From positions 1 to 12,058 of the forward strand of contig JAIXXE010000116.1 of assembly GCA_027490875.1 (NCBI GenBank): a DNA stretch of 12,058 nt, given 5' to 3'. The position numbers and the translations under genes are program-made. Each line of letters opens with the position of its first letter. Position 1 is the stretch's first letter. Under the pieces are notes generated by a model, which saw nothing but the letters and a program-made list of their open reading frames with translations, was not told the origin of the DNA and made no database searches. The stretch comes from Alphaproteobacteria bacterium (GTDB lineage: Bacteria > Pseudomonadota > Alphaproteobacteria > UBA2136 > UBA6156). Shown piece after piece: positions 1 through 7,355 of the stretch.

Positions 1-614
1 GGGTCGTTGGTGCCCGCCTTGGTAAAGTTGGCAAACAGAAAATGGCAGACGTTGTCGTGCGTAAACTTAAGTTCGGGCACATCTTCCAGCACCACCAGGC
101 GCTCGTGGTACGGAATATGCTTGAGGCAGGCGTTCATAAAACTGGTTTTACCCGTACCGGTACCGCCCGCAATCAGAATGGTCTTTTGGCTCTGAATCGT
201 TTCAATCAGCAGCTGGCGTTCGGCGTCATCCATCTGGTAATGGGTCAGCTCCCACTCCCGCACGTTTGCCAACCGTACGGAAAGCGAAAAGTATCGCGCG
301 TTCTGCTGGCCCGCTACAAACTGCGCCCGATGCCCCCCCGGCAGTTTAACCGAAAGAATTGGGTTGGCGATATTAAAACTCTGCCCGGTACGTTCCGCCA
401 GCAGGTTCATGATGGCTGTGAGGTTGGTAAGTTCCAGCGCGGCGTCGTCAAAAAAAGTCCAGCTGCCATCATACGCTTCAAAGCCAACCTGACCGGGCCG
501 GTTCACCACCAGCTCTTTCTTGCCCGAGATTTTATCGGGCATCAGCCAGTTCAACAGCGGAGCCGCCAACAGCTTTTCCTGCGGCGATAGAATCAGTTCC
601 TGACGTTCTTGCAT
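1..614 (-). CDS. virB11: VirB11-type secretion ATPase, N-terminal part (runs off the left edge)
   Basis: The frame is open from the ATG at 614 to the window edge, giving 204 residues and no stop. Residues 36-50 read VVNRPGQVGFEAYDG, which matches the VNRPGEVWVE-like N-terminal domain of VirB11/TrbB hexameric ATPases. LPGGHRAQF (91-99) fits the linker region, the Walker A motif is GGTGTGKTS (150-158), and LVVLEDVPEL (173-182) is the acidic box after it. Family knowledge: these ATPases sit at the cytoplasmic face of type IV secretion or related pilus machines and power substrate or pilin movement. The gene follows the amidotransferase stop by 26 bases, so it is probably cotranscribed, with no clear Shine-Dalgarno site. 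The catalytic His box and C-terminus lie outside the window. CpaF/TadA of Tad pili is the main alternative, but the VNRPG motif favours VirB11. No other secretion gene is visible here. Confidence 0.72.
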   Translation of the reverse strand, partial: MQERQELILSPQEKLLAAPLLNWLMPDKISGKKELVVNRPGQVGFEAYDGSWTFFDDAALELTNLTAIMNLLAERTGQSFNIANPILSVKLPGGHRAQFVAGQQNARYFSLSVRLANVREWELTHYQMDDAERQLLIETIQSQKTILIAGGTGTGKTSFMNACLKHIPYHERLVVLEDVPELKFTHDNVCHFLFANFTKAGTND

Positions 615-640
615 CGTATTTTTTTCTGTTACCCAGCACC

Positions 641-2593
641 CTAACGCGTTGTGGGCGGAACCTCAAGCGGCAGCTGTTCAATCGCCAAGCGGTGCCATAG
701 CGCCAAGTTAAGCAAATACCATACATGCTGCCCGCGTTTTTGGGCAAAGAGCCGCTCCACCGCCGGCCAATGCAGGTAACCGGTGGTCGCACAAAACTCT
801 TGCAATACCTGCCGGGCGTAGGTGCCATAGGTACGCAGCACCCAATCATTGAGCGGCATCCCAAGGCCCTGCTTACGGCGATTGAGAATATCCTGCGGTA
901 GCACATCATCCAGCAGACGCTTCAGTAAATACTTCTTACTGCCCCCTTTGGTACGCAGGGCTTGTGGGGTGTTCAACACGGCGGCAATCAGCACATGATC
1001 AAGTAACGGGATGCGTAACTCCAGCGCCGTCGCCATGGTGGTTTTATCGGCCCGCATCAGTAACTGTTCGGGCAGGCGCAGCTGTAATTCCAGCCAGCTG
1101 CACCAGTTCCAGAACCCTTGCTGGGCGATTGGCTTGGCCGCAAAGCGTGTGGCGAAGGGCGCGATGGTTTGGTAGCTGCTGCGGCCCTTAAGGTGCGCCA
1201 GCTTGGGCCCCAACAGCTGTTGTTTCTCCCATGCGGTGAAGGCTTCGGCCCCGCCCCAAAAAATCGGCTCATTGGCGCCCGCGCGCCGTAGGTATTCCAC
1301 CCAAAACCGTTGCCCAAACCCCACCGTCACCAGCGCCCGGTAGGCCAGTGTTTTTAGCCAACGTGGTATGGGCCAACGGTTCCAGCGTTGCAGCTTCTCA
1401 AACTTCAGCCAGTCCTCGTAGCCAATAAAAATCTCATCGCTCCCCTCGCCCCCTTGGCAAACTTTCAGGCCAGCCTTGGTGGCAGCCTTGGCCAACAGGT
1501 AAATGGGCAAGGCGGCTGGGTCGGCCACGGGTTCATCCTGCAGGGCAATCAGCGTGGGGAGATTCTCTAAAAAATCCGCCTCGCTCAAGGTCACATGCGT
1601 GTGGGCGCTGCCAATCCGTCGGGCCATTCGCGCGGCATAGGGGGTTTCGTCGGGCCAGCTGGCGTAGGTGGCATCAGGGCCAATCGCAAAGGTTTGCAAT
1701 TTGCCTTGCTTGGTATGCCCACCCACCAGCGCGGCCACTGCGCTGCTATCAATACCACCACTTAAAAAAACCCCAACCGGCACATCGGCTGCTTCCTGCC
1801 GTAGCTGCACGCTCTGGCGGAGCAAGGGTTCCAGATGCTCCAACCAATCGGCTTCCGTTACGGGCAACGGGTTGGTCTTGGCGTATTGTGCAGCGGCATC
1901 CAAAGCATCCCAGTAACGGTGGGTTTCTATACCAGCCGCCGTTACTTTGGCCCAATGCGCAGCGGGCAGTTTGTTAATCCCCTTAAAGAGGGTGCGCGGT
2001 GGTGGCACCATTAAAAAACTGAGGTAATCGTGCAGCGCCTCGTCATCCACCTGCCGTGGCACGCGCGGGTCGGCCAACAGGGCTTTAATCTCCGAGGCCA
2101 ACAGCACCGTACCATCGGGCAAGGTGGTGTAGTAAAGTGGCTTTTCTCCGGCGCGGTCACGGGCTAAAAACAGGGTTTTGGCCGCCTCATCCCACAGCGC
2201 AAAGGCAAACATCCCGCGCAGGTAATCCAAACAACCGGGCATCCCCCACTGGCGGTAGGCTTTCAAAATCACTTCGGTATCGGAATGACTGGTCTGCCAA
2301 CGGGTGTGACCGAGGCCAATCAGCGTTTCGCGCAGCGCGGCGTGGTTATAAATCTCGCCATTAAATACCAAGGCCAGCGTGGCATCGCCTTGGCCATCCA
2401 GCATTGGCTGGTTGGCCGCGTTGGAAAGGTCGATGATGCTAAGTCGCCGGTGACCAAACGCCACCTGCCCTTGCGCGCTCAGCCAGGTACGTCCACCGTC
2501 GGGCCCACGGTGGGCCAAGGCGTCGGTCAGTGGTTGTACTTGGCTTACGGTAAGCCCCCCCTTGGCCTGAAAGAGTCCTGCAATCCCACACAT
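641..2593 (-). CDS. asnB: Asparagine synthase (glutamine-hydrolysing)-like amidotransferase
   Basis: 650 residues beginning MCGIAG, so Cys2 is the glutaminase nucleophile once Met1 is removed. The class II glutamine amidotransferase domain (about 2-200) shows AHRGPDGG (27-34), FGHRRLSIIDLS (46-57), NGEIYNH (78-84) and SDTEV (104-108). The synthetase domain has the ATP-pyrophosphatase loop SGGIDSS (278-284), a GGEGSDEIFIGY stretch and LELRIPLLDH further on. The enzyme should hydrolyse glutamine and pass ammonia to an adenylated carboxylate: aspartate in true AsnB, but uronic acids or other sugar acids are proposed for homologues in polysaccharide loci. The adjacent glycosyltransferase makes a glycan role plausible (inference). 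TAGGAT lies seven bases before the ATG and decides the start. It sits 46 bases after the glycosyltransferase stop and 26 bases before the secretion ATPase, as a probable operon. All active-site motifs I looked for are present. Confidence 0.88.
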   Translation of the reverse strand: MCGIAGLFQAKGGLTVSQVQPLTDALAHRGPDGGRTWLSAQGQVAFGHRRLSIIDLSNAANQPMLDGQGDATLALVFNGEIYNHAALRETLIGLGHTRWQTSHSDTEVILKAYRQWGMPGCLDYLRGMFAFALWDEAAKTLFLARDRAGEKPLYYTTLPDGTVLLASEIKALLADPRVPRQVDDEALHDYLSFLMVPPPRTLFKGINKLPAAHWAKVTAAGIETHRYWDALDAAAQYAKTNPLPVTEADWLEHLEPLLRQSVQLRQEAADVPVGVFLSGGIDSSAVAALVGGHTKQGKLQTFAIGPDATYASWPDETPYAARMARRIGSAHTHVTLSEADFLENLPTLIALQDEPVADPAALPIYLLAKAATKAGLKVCQGGEGSDEIFIGYEDWLKFEKLQRWNRWPIPRWLKTLAYRALVTVGFGQRFWVEYLRRAGANEPIFWGGAEAFTAWEKQQLLGPKLAHLKGRSSYQTIAPFATRFAAKPIAQQGFWNWCSWLELQLRLPEQLLMRADKTTMATALELRIPLLDHVLIAAVLNTPQALRTKGGSKKYLLKRLLDDVLPQDILNRRKQGLGMPLNDWVLRTYGTYARQVLQEFCATTGYLHWPAVERLFAQKRGQHVWYLLNLALWHRLAIEQLPLEVPPTTR

Positions 2594-2609
2594 AATGTAA
2601 TCCTACGCG

Positions 2610-2628
2610 GGCCAAGCCACTCTTGGCC
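2610..2628 (-). other. Intergenic hairpin between glycosyltransferase and asnB
   Basis: A perfect seven-base inverted repeat (GGCCAAG / CTTGGCC) with a five-base loop lies in the 46-base gap. There is no T-tract after it on the minus strand, so it is not a standard terminator. It ends about 17 bases before the asnB start and could tune the relative expression or stability of the two messages (inference). Confidence 0.4.
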
Positions 2629-2639
2629 AGCCCCCTCTG

Positions 2640-3572
2640 CTAACGCGTAAGGTAATTCTGCCGCTGTGGTGGGCGGTGGCTCGCCAATAGCAGCCGCCCA
2701 AGCACCCAAGGGGCACGCAGGCCCAGCCATACCAACTTGGGGTAATCGCGCCGACGCCATAACGGGCCCAGCGTTTCATACTGAATTGTCAGCCAGCCAC
2801 GCAGCAGCAGCAACGGCCACCACACCGGGCCTGCCAAACTTACCGCGCGGGCAAAATAAGGCAAATAGCCCTCCCGCTCGGACAAACGCGGCCAGGTGCG
2901 ACTGGTCAGGCCATCAGGCGCCAGCGTGTAACGTGCCCCCACCAGCGGCAAGACTGCAAAACGACTGCCCGGTGTGGCCGCCAAGGCGGCGTGCCAGCAT
3001 TCCCAATCCAGGCTATAGCGGCGGTCAGCCCGAAAGCCCCCACCCCGCACCAAAAAATCACGCCGGGCTACTACGGTCAGGATGCCTAAAAACCCTCGGT
3101 AATAATACTGCACCTGCGGGTTGCCCTTAGGGTTCAATGCATCACGCCGAGCGCTTATGGCCGCACAATCCCACAACGTGGCCGTGCCATCGGGCGCTAC
3201 GGCATAGAAGTTACTGGCAACCAGCTGCAACCCTGCATCGGCCTGCAGGGCTGCCAGACTCTGGGCCAAGTGCTCGGGCAACCATGCGTCATCGGCATCG
3301 CAGAAGGCCACGAGGTCGCAGGTGGTGTCACGCAAAGCCACATTACGGGCCGCCCCCGCGCCTTGATTGAAGGGCTGGCGCACTACGTGCAGCGGGATAC
3401 CTTGGTAATCCTTGCCGAGCTTAGCTAAAAAGGCCTGCGTGGCGGGGTCGGTGCTGTCGTCGTCAATCAGCCAGATCTCATCGGGGCAGCGCTGTTGGTT
3501 GGCCATGCTGGCCAGCATGGCTGGTAAAGTTCCACCATGATTAAAAACAGGAGTAATGGCGGCCACGCGCAT
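2640..3572 (-). CDS. Family 2 glycosyltransferase
   Basis: 310 residues from ATG 3572. The start is chosen because MRVAAITPVFNHGG is the usual beginning of the GT-A fold and AGGG lies seven bases upstream; a GTG at 3581 would add three residues. Visible GT2 motifs are WLIDDDSTD (34-42, nucleotide-sugar binding), NQGAGAARN (69-77) and the metal-binding CDADDAW (91-97). A C-terminal hydrophobic stretch, AGPVWWPLLLLRGWLTI, may be a membrane-contacting helix. The protein should transfer a sugar from a nucleotide donor to a glycan or protein; donor and acceptor cannot be read from sequence. It is the first gene of the leftward run with asnB and the VirB11-like ATPase, just after the fliW terminator. 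Flagellin glycosylation is one possibility given the flagellar neighbours, and surface polysaccharide synthesis is another; both are inference. Confidence 0.85.
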   Translation of the reverse strand: MRVAAITPVFNHGGTLPAMLASMANQQRCPDEIWLIDDDSTDPATQAFLAKLGKDYQGIPLHVVRQPFNQGAGAARNVALRDTTCDLVAFCDADDAWLPEHLAQSLAALQADAGLQLVASNFYAVAPDGTATLWDCAAISARRDALNPKGNPQVQYYYRGFLGILTVVARRDFLVRGGGFRADRRYSLDWECWHAALAATPGSRFAVLPLVGARYTLAPDGLTSRTWPRLSEREGYLPYFARAVSLAGPVWWPLLLLRGWLTIQYETLGPLWRRRDYPKLVWLGLRAPWVLGRLLLASHRPPQRQNYLTR

Positions 3573-3590
3573 ACCAGGCACCCTAACAAA

Positions 3591-3610
3591 GCTGGCCCCG
3601 CAGGGCCAGC
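3591..3610 (-). terminator. Probable terminator after fliW
   Basis: A perfect 8-bp stem (GCTGGCCC / GGGCCAGC) with a four-base loop lies 29 bases after the fliW stop. On the minus strand it is followed by TTTGTT, a short T-rich run. It probably ends the flgK-flgL-csrA-fliW transcript before the glycosyltransferase, which starts 18 bases further on. The T-tract is weak, so partial read-through is possible. Confidence 0.55.
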
Positions 3611-3639
3611 CAAACCGAACCTTTCTTGCTACAAAACGC

Positions 3640-4164
3640 CTACACCTTGTGCTGCGTTGAATAGGCCTTGTTGCTTAAAATAAACTGCATGCCGGTGCGG
3701 CCTTCACTGTCGATAAGAACAGGGGCCTTCAGGTTGGCCGTCAGGTAATAGTTCTCGCCCGCATCGTACAGCGTCAGGATGGTTAAAAACTGGGTATTGA
3801 CGGGGTTGAGCTTGGTATCGGCCAAGGCTTCTTCGCGGTCAGCAGCAGTCAACTCCAGCCCCAGCAGGGTTGGGTCGGCCACCAAAAACGCGATGGAAGG
3901 CTGGTTCACGCATTGCATCAACAGCAGGGGGCTGCCTTCCACATTCGGCAACTTGGCCAGGCCAAACTGGGTGCAATCACGAAAGCCGAATAACCCGTGC
4001 GGAAAGCTCAGCAGGCGGTCTTGGGTCAACGTCACATCACCAAAACGGGTGGTGAAGGTCAACGGGCCATGTTGGGCATTGCCGGTTTGGTCTTGGGTCA
4101 CGAGGGTGGGGCTCATGGTCAGAGGGTTTTCATTGGTCGGTTGGGTCGTGGGGTTGAGGGACAT
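3640..4164 (-). CDS. fliW: Flagellar assembly factor FliW (CsrA antagonist)
   Basis: FliW is recognised from TTRFGDVTLTQDRLLSFPHGLFGFRD, SIAFLVADP, a middle acidic stretch and the C-terminal LKAPVLIDSEGRTGMQFILSNKAYSTQHKV. In other bacteria FliW binds either flagellin or CsrA: when flagellin is secreted, free FliW removes CsrA from the flagellin message. The start is uncertain. ATG 4164 gives 174 residues and overlaps the csrA 3' end by 35 bases. ATG 4116 gives 158 residues, close to the usual ~150, with no overlap. The in-frame ATG at 4212 lies upstream of the predicted transcription start and is unlikely. None has a good Shine-Dalgarno site; AGAAAG before 4164 is the best. A sigma-54 promoter inside csrA (4196-4211) should drive it, in addition to read-through from flgK. 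The 30-45 residue polar N-terminal tail before the domain is longer than usual. Confidence 0.9.
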   Translation of the reverse strand: MSLNPTTQPTNENPLTMSPTLVTQDQTGNAQHGPLTFTTRFGDVTLTQDRLLSFPHGLFGFRDCTQFGLAKLPNVEGSPLLLMQCVNQPSIAFLVADPTLLGLELTAADREEALADTKLNPVNTQFLTILTLYDAGENYYLTANLKAPVLIDSEGRTGMQFILSNKAYSTQHKV

Positions 4165-4450
4165 TGTTATTGGCTTTCTGCTTATGGTCACCTGATGCAG
4201 AAGTTGTGCCAACCGGCGACGCCCCCAGTTTACCCAGCGCCGCCTGGAGGCTGGCCGAATCGAGGGTCAGGGCGGCGGCGGCACGGTTTTCAGCCTGAAT
4301 TTTCGCAAAGAGTTCCTGCCGAAAGACGGTGTTACCGGCGGGGTATTCAAAGCCTAGTTTGACGCGCCCACCCCGAATTTCCAGCACGCGCACTTCAATG
4401 GCGCCGTTCACCACAATGGCTTCACCTTCCCGGCGGGTAATGAGTAACAT
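4130..4450 (-). CDS. csrA: Carbon storage regulator CsrA with extended C-terminus
   Basis: 106 residues, whereas most CsrA proteins have 60-75. The core (1-60) is clear: MLLITRREGEAIVV, then RVKLGFEYP, then FRQELFAKIQAEN. Arg6 and Arg44, which contact GGA loops in RNA, are conserved. Residues 51-60 (IQAENRAAAA) align with IQEENNRAAA of Bacillus subtilis CsrA, including Asn55, which is involved in FliW binding there; the next stretch, LDSASLQAAL, resembles its helical tail. Residues about 75-106 are polar and low in complexity, and their DNA holds the sigma-54 promoter of fliW, so the tail may exist mainly because of the promoter and overlap. The gene begins 18 bases after the flgL stop and has no obvious Shine-Dalgarno site. 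It is expected to repress translation of flagellar (flagellin) messages until FliW relieves it. Confidence 0.93.
   Translation of the reverse strand: MLLITRREGEAIVVNGAIEVRVLEIRGGRVKLGFEYPAGNTVFRQELFAKIQAENRAAAALTLDSASLQAALGKLGASPVGTTSASGDHKQKANNNVPQPHDPTDQ
4196..4211 (-). promoter_or_regulatory. Sigma-54 promoter of fliW, inside csrA
   Basis: On the minus strand the site reads TGGCACAACTTCTGCA. GG (4210-4209) and GC (4198-4197) are separated by exactly ten bases, as sigma-54 holoenzyme requires. The predicted +1 is about 4185, leaving a leader of about 21 bases to ATG 4164 or 69 to ATG 4116. It shares GGTTGGCACAA-N3-CTGCAT with the flgI and flgK promoters. Confidence 0.75.
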
Positions 4451-4468
4451 GCCGCGCTTATGGCACAG

Positions 4469-5377
4469 CTAACGCATAAAATCTAGCAAGGACAAACTAT
4501 TGATGCGTGTAATCAAGGCGCTGCTGGCTTCCAGCGTGGCCTGCTGCTGAGAAAAGCGGGTAAGGGCTTCGCTCACGTCAACCTTTTCCAGCACATCCAG
4601 CTGTTCAACTAAAAAGGTCTGTTGCGTTTCGTGGCGTTGCTTCACCAAATCCAGTGTACTTAGTTGCCCGCCCACCTGCCCCAGCAGGCTGGAAAGGCCC
4701 GACTTCGCCTGATTAAGCGCACTGACTGCATTATCAATTTCTGTCACGTTGTTGGTCTGCAAGCCGTTCCAGAGGGCCTCCAACCCCGCCTTCAGGTTAG
4801 CAAAGGCAGGGTCATTCCCCAGCAGGCCAAACTCTAGGGTGGTGCCATTGCCTGTCATGATGCCCTGACGTTGGCTGTCGCCCTGATAAAACGTGGTGGG
4901 AACCGGCGAGCCTGGGAAAGGGGTTGAGGTTGCAACCTGATTGGTAGGCGACGTTTGCGCATTGCTGCCACTGAACAGGTAGGTGCCGTTGTACTCGGTT
5001 TTAAACAGCGTATAGAAACTCTCGGCCAAACTCTGGGCCTTGGGTGCCAACGTAAAGCGGGTGCTGGCGCTGTTTTCATTCCGCCCTAGCGTAGCGGTGC
5101 TGGTGGCATCGGCCAGCAGATCGGTCAGCTGTTGCAGGGCGCCTTCGGTCGCCTTCACGGTGTTGGTGGCACTGGTCAGGTTATTCAAGTAAACATCGGT
5201 ACGATCGCGCACGTCGCGCAGGCTCATCACCCGGTTGGTGTCGGCGTCAAAATCACTCAGGCGTTGGGCCCGCAAGCCGGTACTGACCTGAAAGCTGGAA
5301 AGCGCAATGCCTTGGCTCGCATTCTGGAGTGTCCGCAGGGTGTTTTGATTCTGGAAATAGGTGGCAATACGAGTCAT
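4469..5377 (-). CDS. flgL: Flagellar hook-associated protein 3 FlgL
   Basis: 302 residues, the usual length. The N-terminal flagellin-like coiled coil (MTRIATYFQNQNTLRTLQNAS... to about 140) includes VSTGLRAQRLSDFDAD, and YNGTYLFSGSNAQTSP is typical of FlgL. The C-terminal helix ends NSLSLLDFMR. FlgL forms the distal ring of the hook-filament junction and is exported through the flagellar type III apparatus. The gene starts 22 bases after the flgK stop, with AAGGTAA about ten bases before the ATG, and it is translated from the flgK transcript. The same FlgN-type chaperone that binds FlgK normally binds FlgL; a candidate lies upstream at 7354-7878. The stop codon region overlaps a weak sigma-54-like sequence on the opposite strand. 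Confidence 0.95.
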   Translation of the reverse strand: MTRIATYFQNQNTLRTLQNASQGIALSSFQVSTGLRAQRLSDFDADTNRVMSLRDVRDRTDVYLNNLTSATNTVKATEGALQQLTDLLADATSTATLGRNENSASTRFTLAPKAQSLAESFYTLFKTEYNGTYLFSGSNAQTSPTNQVATSTPFPGSPVPTTFYQGDSQRQGIMTGNGTTLEFGLLGNDPAFANLKAGLEALWNGLQTNNVTEIDNAVSALNQAKSGLSSLLGQVGGQLSTLDLVKQRHETQQTFLVEQLDVLEKVDVSEALTRFSQQQATLEASSALITRINSLSLLDFMR

Positions 5378-5399
5378 GGTGGCGGGGTTACCTTGGCTG

Positions 5400-7220
5400 T
5401 TAACGTATCATGTTCACAAGTTCTTGCAGCAACTGGTCGGTGACGGAAATAATCCGGGCACTGGCTTGAAAGCTGTTTTGGTACACCATCATCTGGGCCA
5501 GCTCTTCGTTCACATTCACGCCACTAATCTCGCTGCGCAGCTGCTCGATTTGGTTGCTGACATTGGTGGTAAAGGTCACGCGGTCTTTGGCGTCGTTAAT
5601 CACCACGCTCAGGTTACTGATCATCTGCCCGCCGTAGCCGCTGAAGGTCACGGTTTGCGACCCCATGCCGCCGGCTGCTGAAAAGCTAAACTTGGTATCG
5701 GCCAGCGCTGCCAGCGCCAGCGCGTTACGGTTATCGAGGTTGGAAAGGCCACCGTCGGTGCTGCGCATCCGCGCGGTTGGTAACAGCTCGGGGTTCTGGA
5801 TAAACCGTGCGTCAATATCAAAGTTGGCCGAACCGCTGCCGGTGAACAGGCTGTTCATGCCCAAGGTGCCAAGCATATCGCCCGTGCCCCCACCAGCCAG
5901 CACCAAACGCTGAGAACTGTTGGCCGCCTGCAACTGCAAGTAGGGCTGGCCGTTGCCGTTCACCAAGGCTTGGGCCACCACGCCGTTAACCCCGCCCAAG
6001 GCGCCATTGCCAACCGTCGCGTTGGCGTTAATCAGGTTGGCCAGATCGGTCAGCGAAAAGGGTCCGGCACCGGGTAGCGTAATCGCACTGCTGGGCTGGG
6101 TGGTAACCACTGGTTGCCCCAAGCTGTTGGTCACCGAGAGATGCAAGGTGCTCCCTGCCAACCCCGCAAAAGCAGGCAGTGAAAACAGGTCGGTCCCCAC
6201 CCCAGCCACCGCCCCTTGGGTGGTGGTGCTGCTGAGCGTGCGCACAGGCGGCACGCTGCTACCCTGGCTTGCAACCTTGTTAAACTCTGTCCGGATGACA
6301 TCGGTCATGTTCTCAAGCTGAGCTTGCAGGTTTGGCACCAAGGTATCGCGCGTATCAAACAACGCCTTCATCTTGCCACTGGTCAGCGAACCAGGGTCAA
6401 TCGGCAGGGAAATCGGCGACAGGCTGCCATCTACCAGCACGCTTTGGGCGCCTAAAGTCTGGTACGGAGAGCCTGGTACCCGTTTAATCTGCACATAGCC
6501 CGATTCATCCACCAGCCGGCGGCCATTTTCCAACGTAATCCGCACTGCACCGCTGCCGCTGTTCTCGCCAATTTGTAGTTTAAATTGTTTGGCAAGATCT
6601 TGCACCTTTTGGTCACGCGCGTCACGCAGGTCGTTACCGTTGCTGCCGTTGGCAAGGCCGCCATTAAAGGCACCAATCTGCGCGTTTAAATCCGAAATAT
6701 CTTTCAGCAACTGATTCACGTTATCCAGCTCGGCCGTCATGGCGTTATCGGCCCCGTTGGCGGTTACCACCAAGTCCGATTGAATATCGCGCACCGTCCG
6801 CGTCAGCAACTCGGCCCGCTGCACCACGTTACGCTTCAGTGCACTGTTGGCGGGTTCGTTAGCCAGTTCACTGATGCTGCCAAAAAAGTCGGCTACAATG
6901 GCTTCGACACCGCCTTCCGAACTTGACCCCGTCATCACCCCTTCCAGGGTGTCGAGGTAAGTCTTGCGGGTCGAGGCATAGGCCGCGTCGCTTTGGGCCA
7001 TGGTGGTACGGAGGGCAATGAAGCGGTCGCTGACGCGCTGAATCCCATCCAGCTGCACGCCCGTCCCAAAACCGTTGATCGACACCGCGCTGGGCTGCAC
7101 AATCTGGCGGGAAAACCCGGGCGAATTGGCATTCACCACGTTGTGGGAAATGGTCGCCAAACCACTCTGCGCCACATTAAGGCCGGAGGTACCAATACGG
7201 AGGGCGGAATTAAGACTCAT
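5400..7220 (-). CDS. flgK: Flagellar hook-associated protein 1 FlgK
   Basis: 606 residues from ATG 7220. The N-terminal rod/hook motif MSLNSALRIGTSGLNVAQSGLATISHNVVNANSPGFSRQ and the C-terminal VNVNEELAQMMVYQNSFQASARIISVTDQLLQELVNMI are both diagnostic. The middle part is variable and rich in Gly, Ser and Asn, as usual. FlgK is the first ring of the hook-filament junction. ATG 7220 is preferred to the GTG at 7226 because homologues begin MSLN. No ribosome binding site precedes it: the sigma-54 promoter at 7232-7247 places the transcript start at about 7221, giving a nearly leaderless message. It is the first gene of flgK-flgL-csrA-fliW. The order flgN-flgK-flgL with fliW and csrA recalls Bacillus, although there csrA follows fliW. 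Confidence 0.95.
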   Translation of the reverse strand: MSLNSALRIGTSGLNVAQSGLATISHNVVNANSPGFSRQIVQPSAVSINGFGTGVQLDGIQRVSDRFIALRTTMAQSDAAYASTRKTYLDTLEGVMTGSSSEGGVEAIVADFFGSISELANEPANSALKRNVVQRAELLTRTVRDIQSDLVVTANGADNAMTAELDNVNQLLKDISDLNAQIGAFNGGLANGSNGNDLRDARDQKVQDLAKQFKLQIGENSGSGAVRITLENGRRLVDESGYVQIKRVPGSPYQTLGAQSVLVDGSLSPISLPIDPGSLTSGKMKALFDTRDTLVPNLQAQLENMTDVIRTEFNKVASQGSSVPPVRTLSSTTTQGAVAGVGTDLFSLPAFAGLAGSTLHLSVTNSLGQPVVTTQPSSAITLPGAGPFSLTDLANLINANATVGNGALGGVNGVVAQALVNGNGQPYLQLQAANSSQRLVLAGGGTGDMLGTLGMNSLFTGSGSANFDIDARFIQNPELLPTARMRSTDGGLSNLDNRNALALAALADTKFSFSAAGGMGSQTVTFSGYGGQMISNLSVVINDAKDRVTFTTNVSNQIEQLRSEISGVNVNEELAQMMVYQNSFQASARIISVTDQLLQELVNMIR

Positions 7221-7231
7221 GCCCACTCAAA

Positions 7232-7247
7232 TGCAGGAATTGTGCCA
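7232..7247 (-). promoter_or_regulatory. Sigma-54 promoter of flgK
   Basis: The minus strand reads TGGCACAATTCCTGCA, with GG at 7246-7245, ten bases, then GC at 7234-7233. The predicted +1 is 7221, one base before ATG 7220. The spacing from GC to ATG is 12 bases, identical to flgI. The flanks extend the match to GGTTGGCACAA...CTGCAT. Confidence 0.8.
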
Positions 7248-7336
7248 ACCACCCGCAGACCTTTTAAAACCTTTCCAATCAGTCTACAAAGGCAGCAAAC
7301 TGAAGGCCAATACCTACCACGCCACCCAACCGCGGT

Positions 7337-7355
7337 AAGGGTGCGATGCGCCCTT
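7337..7355 (-). terminator. Possible terminator hairpin at the end of flgN
   Basis: An 8-bp stem including one G-T pair, with a three-base loop, overlaps the stop codon of the flgN-like gene. No T-tract follows on the minus strand, so it may be Rho-assisted or protective rather than a simple terminator. The rest of the 133-base gap to flgK holds only the flgK promoter. Confidence 0.3.

Noticed and set aside
641..4471. Repeated gene ends with CGTTAG (asnB, glycosyltransferase, flgL)
   Set aside because: The shared part is only the last codon Arg and the stop, so it is expected by chance in this composition.
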